A DNA stretch of 64,000 bases from Geosiphon pyriformis (GCA_016748015.1 JAAOMT010000639.1:124844-188843); one strand, 5' to 3'. Positions 42,138-53,525 are shown, counted from the first letter of the stretch. The notes: generated by a model from the sequence alone, not told the origin. Made by a program: numbers and translations.

Positions 42138-44276
42138 GTGCTTGATTCTGCTGGTGCTGCTGTGGTAAGGTCTCTTTTTCTCTCGAAGTCTTTTTTTGAC
42201 AACATTTGTTCAGCTCTGTCCAAAACCAGGAAGTTTTATCGTGCCTCAAAGTTGTTGGAATCAAAATGTGCTGAAGAGTCACAAATCAGATCTGCTGTTG
42301 ATAAAAGGATGGAGAGCTTTGAATCTAACAAGGGTCACACTATTAGAAGCATCTTGGAGAGGCCTTTTCGCAAGGTGGTTTTGGATTATTTGGTGGTTGG
42401 TGATGAGCTGTATTTGGATCCTGATCATGTTAAAGAGAAAGTGGATGAGATTATGGAGGGGTGGACTCGTAAACATGATGTGGCTCTTAATGTTTCTGGG
42501 AATTGGTCTAACCAATATTGGCCTTTGGATTACGTATTTGATGGCACTTTTTTAAATGTAATGAGCTGTGTTAGTTTTGATGAGATGTCTGGTGTGGTCT
42601 CTGTCCTACCTAACGGAAAGGCTGCTGGTCTCTCAGGCATCTCCAATGAACTTTGGAAGCACTGTGATAAATCTGTTCTTGATATGCTCTTGGTGCTTAT
42701 TAATTCTTGTCTTCATGGTGAGTCTGTGTCTGGTGCTTAGAAGGAAGCCTGGGTGTTGATGATTCCCAAACCTTATGAATGGGAGGGTGTGCTCACAAAC
42801 ACTTGTCCTATTGCTCTGATTGAGACAGCTTGAAAAATTCTTTCCAAAATTCTCTCTGATAGGATCTCTTTGGCATGTAGCAAGTTTGATATTCTTCGTG
42901 GGGACAATTTTTCCATTCTCAAAGGCATTACAACTCAGTCTCCCATTTTTGCAATTGGTTCGGTGATTGAAGATGCTCTTGAAAAAAACCAGGAGCTCTG
43001 GCTGGTTTTACAAGACATGTGAAAAGCATATGACTTGGTCAGTTGGGATCATCTTAAAAAAAGTTTGGTTAGGATAAAAATGTGCTGCTGGTTTATAAGT
43101 TTTTTTGGAAATATTCATGGTGGTCAAACAAACTGGGTTATGACTGATTTTGGGTTGATGAATGGTTATCATGTACACAATGGCTTGGACCAAGGGGAGG
43201 TATTTTCACCTCTTCTTTGGTGTATATTTTATGATCCTCTTTTGTGCAAAGTTAAGAGGCAGGAGAGTGTATGTGGTTACAGGTTAAATTCTCATTTTGT
43301 TGCTAAGACGGGCCGTGTAGAGTCCCAGGCTGGTTTGTCGTCTTTCTTTGCTGCTGGCGCTTTTGTGAACAATATGATCTGGATGGATAGCAGTCAGACT
43401 GCCACTCAACACATTCTTGATGTGGCTAGTGAGTTTTTCCATATCAATGATATTTCAATTAATAATAATAAGACAATGGCTATTCCAATTAATAGCTGTG
43501 CCAGTGCACCTTCTCTTTTCATCAGTGGATCCCCTATTTCTATAGCTAAATCAAGCAAATCTCATCATTATCTGAGTATCTTCGTGTCTTCTGAGGGACT
43601 GTCAAAGCCCAGCCTGGCAAAAGCCCATTCAGATGTTTGTTTTTTTATCAACTTGGTTCTAAGAAAAGCCGTATTGGACAAACAATTTCTTTATTTGGTG
43701 TCAGCTGTTCTCCACTCCATCATTGGTTATAGAACTCAGTTTAGTTTTGTTTCTGTCAGTGTGTGTAATAAGTGGGATGCTATGATTCATAGGGGCTTGA
43801 AATCCAAGTCTGGATTGTCTCTTGATTTTCCTAATGACATGATCTATCACCCTTTATTCTATGGGTTGAAATCTTTTGTCTAGATTCAATCAGAGAGTAA
43901 AGTCACTTCCCTTATTTGTTTTGCAAACTCAGTGGGAATTCTGGGTTGCCTGTTCTCCCACAGGTCTCATGACTTACAGGTTTTGAGCTGGCGCCCTATT
44001 CATCCTTTGAGTGTTTCTGTTCATGTACAAGTCAGCCCTTTGAGTAATTTCTTAGCAGGTGCTGTTTGTGTTCTCCTCGATTGCAACTTATCTTTGAGTG
44101 GGTCTTTTGGTAGTCCATTTCGGCTTTGTGGTGGGATACCCATGTCTACTATTCTTAGTGAGTCTAAATTTGTCAAGTTCCTTCCTTCACTCCGACGATA
44201 TGACATCACCTTTGTTGACCAACTCCATGATTGTTATGGAGCTGTGTTTGACTGGTACAAATTCAAGCAGTAGAAG
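42138..44276 (+). pseudogene. L3 ORF2, reverse transcriptase part
   Basis: In frame with the endonuclease. Motifs: VSVLPNGKAAGLSGISNELWKH, AWVLMIPKP, ALIETA-stop-KILSKILSDRI, WLVLQDM-stop-KAYDLVSWDHL (both stops TGA where Arg CGA is expected), GLDQGEVFSPLLW, AFVNNMIWMDSSQ, where the catalytic pair of Asp has become two Asn, and SINNNKTMAIPIN. The thumb and connection region is open at 43035-43883 and 43932-44273. Stops also at 42738, 43881 and 44271. The NN change alone would abolish polymerisation. Confidence 0.85.
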
Positions 44277-44279
44277 AGA

Positions 44280-44870
44280 TTGGATCTCCGTAGCCCAACT
44301 CCTGAGTGGTTCACACTTTCTGTCAAGTTCCTGTCTAATACGTCTTCTCCTCGTGTCACTTCTCCTGCTTTGACTGGTGTGGGTCTTCAGAGTATTCTCG
44401 CCTCTCCTGGCTTTGTGTTGGTTCATGATCAGCTTTCCCAAGTCCTTCCTAGTAGCATTTCTGTTTATACAGATGGGTCTCTAACAAACCTTGGTACCAA
44501 GAATTGCACAGCTGGGACTGGTGTTTTTTTCAGTGACATTGATCTGGGTTTGGGCGTTGGAGTTTTGGGTCTACTGTCTTCTACATTGGTGGAAATGCAG
44601 GCCATTGTGCTGGCACTGGAGTGTGTCCCCCATTCTAGTTGTGTTTATCTGTTCTCTAACAGTCAAGCTGCTTTGGATGCCTACAAGTCGGAATTGGGTC
44701 TAGTGCATCCGAATTTTTGCAACTGTTGTTGGGTTGAACGCCTGCATATTGTAAACATTATTTGTGGCAAAAACTTAATGGTTAAATGGCACAAAGTGAA
44801 AGGCCACTCTGGTGTGATTGGAAATGAATGTGCTAATGCTATAGCTGGTGTTTCTTCTCACTCGGGCTGG
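44280..44870 (+). pseudogene. L3 ORF2, RNase H part
   Basis: SISVYTDGSLTNLGTK (first Asp), STLVEMQAIVLALE (Glu), LFSNSQAALDAY (Asp of the third motif is Asn), VKWHKVKGHSGVIGNECANAIAG (His and GN). The open frame runs on to 45014, but after about 44870 it is out of frame with the ancestral protein, which continues in another frame from 44879 (LADGGAVSGNFRYFVCDIFR). A small indel near 44865-44880 explains this. Confidence 0.82.
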
Positions 44871-44878
44871 TTCCTTCC

Positions 44879-45724
44879 TTGTTGGCGGATGGTGGGGCTG
44901 TTTCTGGCAATTTCAGGTATTTTGTTTGCGATATTTTTCGTTTTGTTAGTCATGTGCGCTGGGAGATTGGTTTTGGTTCTAAATTTCTGTCTGCCAGTTT
45001 GTTCACGGATGTAGATTGGTCCTGCTCCTCACTGGTATGGCATCCTGATTCACACATGGCTGCTGGCCACACTAGCAAGTCCACAGCAGATGTGTGCAGT
45101 TTTCTCATAAAGGCATTGCACCACCAGCTGCCTGTTGCTGTTCGTAAATGTTTGTATAACAGAAAATAGCCCAGCATATTGTGCTTATATTGTGGTGAAG
45201 TGGAGACATCAGATCATGTTTTCTCTTGCAAGGCTGATGTCTCTGCACGTCTTCAGATACTGGATACATGTTCAAAATCTTGGATGGTGCTTTCTGGCCT
45301 GTCTCACTCTTCTTCCTGCATGCTGCAATTGCTGTCTTCTTGTGCCTCTGATGTTTCTGTGTTTACGGTTCTCTCTAAAGAGTTTGTTTTTATTAAGTGG
45401 CTTCATGAAGCTATCTCTGTTTTCAAATATCACAAGGCTGCTGGTTCAACTATTGTTGAGTTCATGCGTTCCCTTAGTTTTGCTTTTAGGAATAATATTT
45501 GGTTGGTTAGGGTTAAGCATTGTGTGTTTATGGAGAGAAATAATCTCATCCCACTTGACAGTTTGGTTCCCATCTTGGTCCCTGGCTCGGCTTCTAGGTT
45601 CTCAGCTGGCGTTGTTAGGCTACTTGGTGTGGCTGAGGCTTTTGGTGTTCATTTTGGCTTTTGTAAACAATGTTCTTTCTTTTCTGGTGTCAGTGATTCT
45701 GTTTCGGTATGTATAGCTGTGTAG
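44879..45724 (+). pseudogene. L3 ORF2, C-terminal CCHC part
   Basis: ADGGAVSGNFRYFVCDIFR...LPVAVRKCLYNRK-stop-PSILCLYCGEVETSDHVFSCKAD: an intact Cys-Cys-His-Cys finger (CLYC, H, C) about 45182-45229. Then ARLQILDTCSKSW..., LHEAISVFKYHKAAGSTIVEFMRSL and the end at TAG 45722. C-terminal fingers of this type help LINE ORF2 proteins bind nucleic acid. One internal stop (TAG, about 45166). Confidence 0.8.
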
Positions 45725-45862
45725 TGTTGTCCTGATTGGCCTGAGTAGCTGGTCACGTGTAGAAAAAGCATAATTCACACTTAGTTTATGTCATTTCTTT
45801 GATGTATAGCTTTAGGTAGTGTTTGGATCTCACTCATAAAATGTAATAAAAAAAAAAATAAT
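45725..45862 (+). other. L3 3' UTR
   Basis: GGCCTGAGTAGCTGGTCACGTGTAGAAAA begins the conserved 3' block (also in decayed form in L0, L1, L2 and L-alpha), followed by TTTGATGTATAGC, GTGTTTGGATCTCACTCAT and the terminal poly-A-like TAATAAAAAAAAAAA. It contains CACGTG. Confidence 0.7.
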
Positions 45863-47330
45863 AATAATATTTATTATATCTAAAAAGCATTATTATTAAT
45901 ATAAATAAAAAATAAATATTATAAATATTATAAACCAAAAACATTATTTAAAACCATTTTTTTTATTTAATTTTTTATTATTATATATATTTTAAACTTA
46001 ATTTTATTAAAAACCAGAATTAAATTTTTTTAACAACCAAGTAATTAAAGATTACTTTATAAAATAGATGCTTTAATATATTTTTAATAATATAATCTTT
46101 ATTAACAACAAAATTTTTTATTTATTTTGTAATAACAAATTTAATTTTTAACTTTTTAGTTCTTTGCAATTTAGTAAGCTTAGATACATAATAAAATTTT
46201 TTATCTTAAATATAATAAACTTAATATTATTAAAACTTGTATCTAAATTTATTAAAATTCGAATATTTAAAGCTTTATTACTGTTGATAAACATCCAAAA
46301 ATTTATTAAAAAAACAAATTTGTTATTAAGCTTTATTTTTAAAGATTTGAAAATTTTCAAACCCAAAATTTTCAACTTATAAAATCTTGAAAAATTTTTA
46401 GTAAAAACATTATTGAACTTTTTAAACCAAGTGTTAACAAATAATTTTTTAAATAATATTTTATATTGTATTTTAATTTAATAATTTTTTTAAAACACAA
46501 AACTTATTAAAATATAATAATTAATATAGTATTTTTAAAACAAATCTACTTAAAATCATCAGTATTTTTAATATTAAACTTTTATCAGTTTTTGTTAACT
46601 TGTTTTTTAAGATTGTTTAATTGTATATTTAGTAAACTATTTAAATTTATTAAAACAAAAATTACTTAATAATTAGTATTAAAATACTTTTTAATATTTT
46701 AAATATAATAATCAACTATAATATTAATAAAATTTGTAAAGACCAATATATAATTAATTGTTTTTTAACTTTTTTGGAAATTTTTTATATAGATATCTTA
46801 ACAATTAAACTTTTTATTAAAGAATTAACAAAACCTAAATTAAAAATTTTTTGAAATTAACATTTTTTTGAAACCTATTTTTATTGAAATCATTTTTTAA
46901 AACTATAAACAAAAATTTATTTACAGTTTTAGCAATTAGTAAATTGATTTTTTTAGTTTAAATTAAATATATAACCAAAACAGCACTAACATAAAACTTC
47001 AAAATAATAATTAAAAACTTATTTTTAAAAAACAACTTAATTAATAAAAATTAATTAACAATTTTAAAAATTTTATATGTTTAGTTAAATAATTGTTTAT
47101 AATAATTATAATATTAAAATCTATATAATCAAATTTTAAACCAAAAATATAGACTTAAATACTATTAAATTTATTCTTAATTTAAGAACAAACTTTACTT
47201 TTTAGTTTTGTCTTAATAACAATAGAAATTAAATTGTTTATATTCTTATATTATTTAATAATATTTTTTTGCTTTACAAAATTGTTTATTTTTCTTATAT
47301 TATATATAACAATATTTCAAATAAAACTAG
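45863..47330 (-). mobile_element. L-alpha, 5' piece: endonuclease and start of RT
   Basis: Minus-strand similarity to L3 ORF2: SIVIKTKLKSK (ETKL motif, Glu to Lys), FIFGLK, IIIIINNYLTKH, LKNDFNKNRF (GGDFN motif) in 47270-46850; then WFKKFNNVFTKNFSRFYKLKILGLKIFKSLKIKLNNKFVFLI (L3 WFKGYNGVFTKHSFRFHKLELLVFKLVKA...) at about 46460-46290, running on to LSLLNCKELKS at 46148. It starts with the right copy of the L3 target duplication (45863-45877). Element D cuts it at 47331, so ORF1 would lie beyond D. Confidence 0.75.
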
Positions 47331-48167
47331 TGTTACAAGTAATTATTTGGGGTCTCAAATCAAATAACAAACCCATAACTTGGTGCTTGGCTAATATTCT
47401 GGTGTTGATATCTGAAGGTTTTGTTGGAGAGTTTTTTATATAATAAACAGAAATTTAATTGATGATTTTATTCATAGCTTTCCGAAACCACAGTTTCATT
47501 AAATTTTTTTTTTAGTGTAATGGTCAGTAATTCTCCTGATAAGCTATTTCTAAATCTATAAGTGTTCTACTCTTGTTTCACAGGTCTTTTATCAGTCCCT
47601 ATGATGTCTGTATCTTAGCACTTAATTCTTAATCAATTTAGTAAAACCAAAGAAATAACAAAATAAAATAAAATAAAATAAAAAAATATAAAGAAATGAG
47701 TCAAAGCAATTACAAGTTAGTATCCTATCAATAGCCATGATCAAAAGCTATTGTTCCAGTATAGTTAAGTATCAATTACTATTAACATGAAATGCTGATA
47801 GTAAAAAATAAATTTAAGATAGAGAATAATTATTTATTGATATTTGTGAGTTGGAAGGTTGCTTAGATCAATTCTAAACTAAGAGATCTCTAACTAAAAG
47901 ATTCTGTCTTTTTTCCTTCTAATACTACTGCTATATATACATGATTGAGATTCCTCAATTTCTCAATTCCTTATACCAGAAATCCTAGAATTCCTTTTGA
48001 GAGAAATCCTGGAATTCTGGAATCTTGCGATTCCTTGTCCAAGAATTCTAAAATTCCTGGAATCCTGCAATTCCTCTAAGAGAAATCCTGGAATTTCACA
48101 TTTACTATGGTTATTTCTGATTGGCTAATTTATGCTAATATATACTTCCTATATTCTATAAGTAACA
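47331..48167 (-). repeat. 3' LTR of element D
   Basis: 837 bp, TGTTAC to GTAACA. Backbone alignable with the A and B LTRs, but the U3 repeats are different: tandem units around GGAATTC/GAATTCC (about 47945-48105) instead of ATTGCT/AGCAAT. CTATATATA at 47931. Short AAAATA repeats near 47660. Confidence 0.9.
47945..48105 (-). repeat. U3 tandem palindromic repeats (GGAATTCC type)
   Basis: Repeats of GAGAGAAATCCTGGAATTCTGGAATCTTG-like units with EcoRI-like palindromes sit at the same place, next to the TATA box, as the ATTGCT/AGCAAT array of A and B. E has the same type at 56435-56590. Together with the TGATCA units of C, all gypsy LTRs here have short palindromic tandem repeats just upstream of TATA. 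Confidence 0.75.
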
Positions 48168-48184
48168 TTATTTCCTCTTTTTAA
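48168..48184 (-). promoter_or_regulatory. Polypurine tract of element D
   Basis: The minus strand reads AAAAAGAGGAAATAA just before the LTR, equivalent to A and B. Confidence 0.75.
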
Positions 48185-48189
48185 TATTG

Positions 48190-48819
48190 AGCTCCATTGA
48201 GATCTCCCAAATTTCCTAATCATAATTCTCTATCTTTGAGTATTTTCTGAACTTCTTTTTTGAGAATTATTTGTGTTATCCTGTTTTGTAATTCTTCAAA
48301 TTGGGCATTGGTTATTTTTCCCATTTAGTTCACTGTAATAGAGTCTATTTCTAAATTAAGTAAAATTTCTGGTCTGTTTTGGAATCCAGCATGCAATTAA
48401 TAGATGGCTTTTGCTTGTGTTGTTAAATTGTTCTTTCTCATAAATTGTTCTAGTTGTTGTAGTATTATTGTGTTAAATAATTGGTTTGTTTTATTCATGT
48501 ATAAGTTTTGAATATTCAAGTGTCGTCCCAAGTAGAAATAACAAAAGTTTCTTGGAAATTTGTGTATCCACTATTTCCACGTTTTTTTGGTCAATTCTTG
48601 ATATGTGGTGACACTTGTTGGTTTTTCTATTGCTAATTTTATTTTCAGAACCATTTTGTCAATAGTGTTTTCTGTTTTTCTTTGATTTTTGTATTTGGGT
48701 ATTTTTCTGGTATCTTGGTATTAAATGGTTTATTAATTAATAGTAATTTTCATATTCTGTTGTTGAATCAGTTGGAAGATTTGTTGTGCTAGTGAGTAGA
48801 TGTTGTCAGTAATTTCCAT
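48190..48819 (-). pseudogene. Extra 3' ORF of element D
   Basis: ATG at 48819. MEITDNIYSLAQQIFQLIQQQ, then after stops TYQELTKKTWK, FYLGRHLNIQNLYMNKTNQLF, QQLEQFMRKN, PEILLNLEI, FEELQNRITQIILKKEVQKIL. It parallels B residue block by residue block, so the ORF is a conserved part of family 1. Several stops. No membrane segment seen and no family recognised. Confidence 0.6.
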
Positions 48820-48939
48820 TTTTCTGAAGTCTTTTGTCACATCTACTATGTATTTATATCCTCTTTTTATTGTTCAATATTATGTGTTTGGTCTAATAAT
48901 TATGATTAGTTCCAGATCTTGTGGAATCTCATCTAGTTG

Positions 48940-50110
48940 GATTAGTATTCTCTGTACTCCTAATTGTGAAATATTATTGGTAGATGGTAATACTATATGG
49001 TAATATGGTTTCAGTTGATTACCATGTGCTGCTTTGGTTAAGATTTTGTTGTTCTATCTTAATTTATAAGCTCCATTTCCAAGAATTTCTTCTATGTAAA
49101 ATGGTCTATCTCATTTGGGGTCAAATTTTCCACTTCATTGTTTTTCTACTTTAGTATGATATAGAAGTACTTTGTCTCCAATTTTGAATTCAGCTGGTTT
49201 ATCTGGTAGTTGGTTATCATGTCTTTTTTTTTGTTTTTTTTGTGACTTTTGGATGTTATCAGCTGCTCTTTGCTATTTGTTTTCTAGTGTCTCCATCAAG
49301 TCATATGTTCTTCTTAGCAACATTTTCTGAAAATTGTCTTCAGTTATTGGTTCTGTTAGATAAGTGTTAACTTCTATCTCAACTGGTAATGTTGCTGTTC
49401 TACTGTATATTAATTTAAATAATGTTGTTTGTGTAGTGTCTTGCTTTATTGTCCAATAAGCAAATAATACTGATGGTATAAACAAATTTTATTTGTTCTG
49501 GTTTTTTTGACTGATCTTGGTGATTGCTTTACACAATATTCTGTTAAATCTTTCAACTAACCCATTTGTTTGTAGATAATATAGTGATAATAATGGTCTT
49601 TTTATCCCAAATCTTTGACTTAATTCTGTCAATGTTTTATTCACAAAGTAAGTTTCTTGATCTGATAGTAGTTTTTTTGGACATCTGTATTAATAGATTA
49701 AATCTTGATAAATGAATTTGGCAATGGATTCTGCATCTGCTCTTTGAATGGCTTTTGCTTCTGGCCATTTTGTAAGATAGTCTATGACTACTGCAATGTA
49801 TCTGTTGTCTTTGCTAGTTATTGTTAACAGTCCAACTAGATCGATTCCAATATGATTTAATGGTTGTTTTACTTTGATTGGTTTCAATAGTTTATTGGGT
49901 TTTGTTCCACCTCTTCTTTGATAAGCATCACAATTTTAAACATATTAAGTGATGTCTGGATACATTAATGGCTAATGGTATCTTTTTCTGATTCTTTTCA
50001 TGATTGCTTTTTTATGAAAATGTCCTGCTGTTGGATCTGAGTACATGTTGAATAATATTGTCTCTTTTTCTGGTTTTGTGATTACTTTGGTTGGTTAATC
50101 TAGATTTTTT
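48940..50110 (-). pseudogene. Element D integrase
   Basis: Zinc N-terminus MYSDPTAGHFHKKAIMKRIRKRYH with NCDAYQRRGG (second Cys now Tyr); core HIGIDLVGLLT (Asp), KLLSDQETYF (Asp), NGLVERFNR (Glu). Open stretches 49887-49690 and 49485-49273 (FIPSVLFAYWTIKQDTTQTTLFKLIYSRTATLPVEIEV). C-terminal NKAYKLRW-like region near 49070. Stops between blocks; catalytic residues kept. Confidence 0.82.
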
Positions 50111-50289
50111 TTGTTCTTTCAGTAAAGTATATTTTAATGATTAATAAAATATTTTGATTGTTGTTTTATGTTCTTTTGTTACTTTTGAGATAATTTCTTC
50201 TTGAACAGTTGGATATTTATATAATGTTGAAGTTGTTGATATTTTTGTATATTCATCTTTTATTATATTTTTAGGGTTGAAATGTTTTT

Positions 50290-50728
50290 AAATTTGTCTC
50301 ATTTATGACAATCTATTAGCATTTCCATTTTTTTTTCCTTTTTTATAATGTACTGTGTAATTAAATAGTGAAAGTTCTATTTTCCATCTGACATAATAAT
50401 TATCTGCAAATTCTTGTTTTTAAATTAAAGTTAATTCTTTGTGATTAATGTACACATCAAACTTTTGGCTCAAGTATTCTCTCCATTTTATGACTGCTCA
50501 ATAGATAGCTAAGTGTTTTAGTGCTGGAGTTCTATAGTTCTTTTCAGCTAGACTTAAGCTTCTACTGGCATAAGCTACTGGATGTTCTCTTCTATCTGGT
50601 TTTTTTTGTGATAGTACTGCTCCCAAGGCTTGGCCTGATGTATTGGTGGTAATAATGAATGGTTTGCTGTAATCTGAATATATCAATACTGGTATTTGAA
50701 TAAGCTTTCTTCTTAGTGTGTCAAACAC
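50290..50728 (-). pseudogene. Element D RNase H
   Basis: FDTLRRKLIQIPVLIYSDYSKPFIITTNTSGQALGAVLSQKKPDRREHPVAYASRSLSLAEKNYRTPALKHLAIY is open (50728-50498). The catalytic Asp of TTDASG is Asn. Continues EYLSQKFDVYINHKELTLI (Asp of YTDHK also Asn) and KGKKNGNANRLS. Inactive. Confidence 0.8.
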
Positions 50729-50734
50729 TTCTTG

Positions 50735-51690
50735 TTAAGCTTTTGTCCATTCATATTTTATATTCTTAGTTTGTAAATAATGGAGTGGCTGGACCAGTTT
50801 AGAAAAGTCTTTGATAAAGCAGCAATAGTACCCTGTGAATTCCAAGAATGTTTTTAGTTCTGTAAGATTGTTTGGTATTGGAAAGTTCTTGACAACTTCA
50901 ATCTTGTCTGGATCTGTTTTGATGCTGTTTTTGCTTACAACATGTCCCAAAAACTTAAGTTCTGTTTTTTCAAAAAAGCATTTGTTGGCATTCAACTTTA
51001 ATTCTGCTCTTCTCAACCTTTCAAACACTTGCTGAAAATGATGTAGATAGTTATCAAATGTTTTGGAAAACATATTTGTGTCATCTAAGTAGACAACTAC
51101 TAATTTCCATAGTAGTCTAGTATAAACAATTTTTATGAGCTATTGAAATGTTGCTGGCATATTTATCAATCCAAATAACATAACTTTAAATTCAAAATTT
51201 CTTTCCCGTGTGGTAAAAGCTGTTTTTTCTTTATCTTCTGACTTCATGACTACTTGTCAGTAACCGCTGTCTAAATCTAGAGTTAAGAACTATTTCTTTC
51301 CTCCAAAAGCATTGAAAAGTTCTTGGATCTTTGGAGTTGAATAGCTATCTCCTTTTGTTACTCTATTCAGTTTTTGGTAATCCACACAGAAGTGGATTTT
51401 TCCATTTTTCTTATGAACTAGTACTACTGGTGATGACTATAGGCTCATTGATGACTGAATTAATCTATTGTCAAGCATTCTATTTATTTTTTGATGAATG
51501 ATTTCATGGCTGGCTGGTAGTACTCTGTATGCTCTCTGTTTAATTGGCATTGCATCTCCAGTCTTGATTTGATGTTGAATGATGTCAGTTCTACCAAATT
51601 CATTTTTGCTGGCAAAGATGTCATTGAAATTATTGAGTAACATTTTGAGCTGTATATGTTGTAGTGGGTCTAAATTTCTTAAATTCATCT
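50735..51690 (-). pseudogene. Element D reverse transcriptase
   Basis: QRAYRVLPASHEIIHQKINRMLDN (51560), KIHFCVDYQKLN (usual Arg is His), LTLDLDSGY-stop-QVVM (Trp to TGA), then VVYLDDTNMFSKTF with intact catalytic YLDD, LKFLGHVVSKNSIKTDPDK and FLEFTGYYCCFIKDFSKL. Open stretch 51073-50735. The only family 1 copy here with both palm Asp, but with stops. Confidence 0.85.
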
Positions 51691-51699
51691 GTTTTAATT

Positions 51700-52560
51700 G
51701 TTCTGGTTGGAGCAGATAACATTCCTTTTATCCATAGATTGTTTGTGATGTGATATCTACATATCTACACAGTTGTAGAAAATCTGGAATGGTATTTGAC
51801 AGTTGATCTTCAATTTTAGTGGTTAAATGTCCAATGATAGTTTCTTCTGATATTTCGATGATATTTCCTGTGTTGTTGTAAATGGGAATTTTGATGTGAC
51901 TGTGGTTTTTTGCTGATATGTGTAAATTGACCAATTTAATTTCTCCTAATTCACAAAGTGTTGCTTCTGTCTCAAAAATCTGTATTTAATCTTTTACTTT
52001 TCTTTCTATAACTACTATGTACTGGTCATATGGTGGAATAGAAATTGATTAACAAGTGAAGATAATTTCTCTCTTGTTAATAACTTCTTCCTTTGTTATA
52101 TTGATTGGTATATCTATTCTACTTGTGGATCCGAATCTTTGTATCTCTTTAGCTGTAATCCCTAATTCTTCCCTGTTTCTCACTGACACTAACTGAGCTA
52201 CTTTAACCAGAGGCAGAAATATTGCCTGTGCTATCTTTTCATTTGGATTTATAATGTCTTTTCTGAGTCATTTTGTAGCATTGCAATAATATTTTCTACA
52301 TATCCTAAATCAATTATTCCTTCTCTAATGTTGATTCCTTTTTTTGCTAAACTACTCCTAGATGCTAATTAAATTATGGTTGTTGTTGGGATTTTTAGTA
52401 CTATTTTGAGATCAATGCAGATGTGTAAATGGGATTCCAATTTAATGGGATTTTTTCCTGGATATCTCAAATCAAACTCTGTATTGGTATTATGCGTGCA
52501 TTTTAGCATAATACTTTCATTATTATTACTAAACCATCTGAGTTTTTGCTTCTTGAAAAG
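51700..52560 (-). pseudogene. Element D dUTPase and linker
   Basis: On the minus strand: FDLRYPGKNPIKLESHLHIC (motif 1, about 52480), LASRSSLAKKGIN (motif 2), REGIIDLGYVENIIAMLQND (motif 3, Tyr kept), then after TAA and shifts IAQAIFLPLVKVAQLV (motif 4) and IQRFGSTSRID (motif 5). The linker VNLHISAKNHSHIKIPIYNNTGNIIEISEETIIGHL is open (51934-51728). A single motif 1 unit. Broken by stops. Confidence 0.78.
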
Positions 52561-52629
52561 ATCAGAAAGTGTGATATATGTTTCAGAGTTTAAATCAGAG
52601 CCCGAATTGTTATTAATTTTGTCCTTATG

Positions 52630-53430
52630 TTAAACAGAGCTGGAACTGTTATTTTTATTATTGTCATTGTCAGAGTTTGAATTAGGATTGAAAGTTGATT
52701 CCAATTCTGATGCACAGCTGCTGATTAATTCTTCTTCTGGGATTGTGTAGATTATGCGTGGTGGTGGATTGTAAATGAGGTCACACTCATTATAATATTG
52801 AAAGTCACATGAAATCAAACAGTGATCATATAGTCAAATGTTGATTTCTTCTAAGCATTGCTTTTGCTTTTTTTTTGTAAGCACTAGTTCTTGGTAGTGC
52901 TCATAGAATTGTTTTGGGTCCAAAAAATTTATGACTGGTTTTGGGTCCCAGTTGAGTTCTATGGATTTTAGTGGGTTATTTTTGATCATCTTTATTTCTT
53001 TTGGTAATGCTCCTTCGATTTTGGCAAAAGCCATTCGCCAAATTTTGTCATCATTGTGTAGACAACCATTTAAGTTTTTGACTGCTTGTCTCCAGACAGC
53101 ATCTATGGGCATTTTTTTTCTTACCCAGTCACTTATGAGAATTGTGTATTGACACGATTTATCACATGTTTTTCCTCTCTCAGAAATGTTATTCCACATT
53201 CTTTTATTGAGGAGAGTTTCTCCACAAGCCAAGCATAGCTTATTATCCTATTTTTCTACTCATTTTGGTCTTCCAAAGCATTCAACAAGGCATAAGTGGC
53301 AATAGAACTTAGTTGCCATCTGGTATTTCTCATTGTCACCACAGCATGTACTCATTGATGACAATTTCTTGTCACAATCGATGCATTCTAGTTTTGGGCA
53401 ATAATAATTAGACAATTGTGGTTGCATGTA
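52630..53430 (-). pseudogene. Element D cysteine-rich domain (unnamed)
   Basis: Best open stretch 53232-52834: ACGETLLNKRMWNNISERGKTCDKSCQYTILISDWVRKKMPIDAVWRQAVKNLNGCLHNDDKIWRMAFAKIEGALPKEI...WDPKPVINFLDPKQFYEHYQELVLT. Upstream, CIDCDKKLSSMSTCCGDNEKYQMATKFYCHLCLVECF (53390-53280). Downstream, a CDH/YYNECD cluster and NPPPRIIYTIPEEE. Same layout as B and E. Confidence 0.7.
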
Positions 53431-53525
53431 AATATATGGACGGTGAATGATGGCAGTAGTTAATATTGGTTTTTCTTCTTTTTTCTTGCCTTTTCCTTTT
53501 GTATTTTCCTCCCACTTCTAATTTA

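Larger units (their letters stand above)
39074..45862 (+). mobile_element. LINE copy L3, full length, best preserved
   Basis: 6.8 kb with 5' leader, ORF1 (zinc knuckle), ORF2 (APE endonuclease, RT, RNase H, CCHC), 3' UTR and a terminal TAATAAAAAAAAAAA tail, flanked by a 15-bp target duplication. It is clearly richer in G+C than L0, L1, L2 and L-alpha. About ten in-frame stops and one frameshift; most stops are CGA/CAG/TGG changed to TGA/TAG. Inserted in the minus-strand LINE L-alpha. Confidence 0.9.

Noticed and set aside
47234-47443. A 69-codon frame across the left edge of element D
   Set aside because: It spans the junction of L-alpha and the D LTR and reads LTR sequence, so it is accidental.
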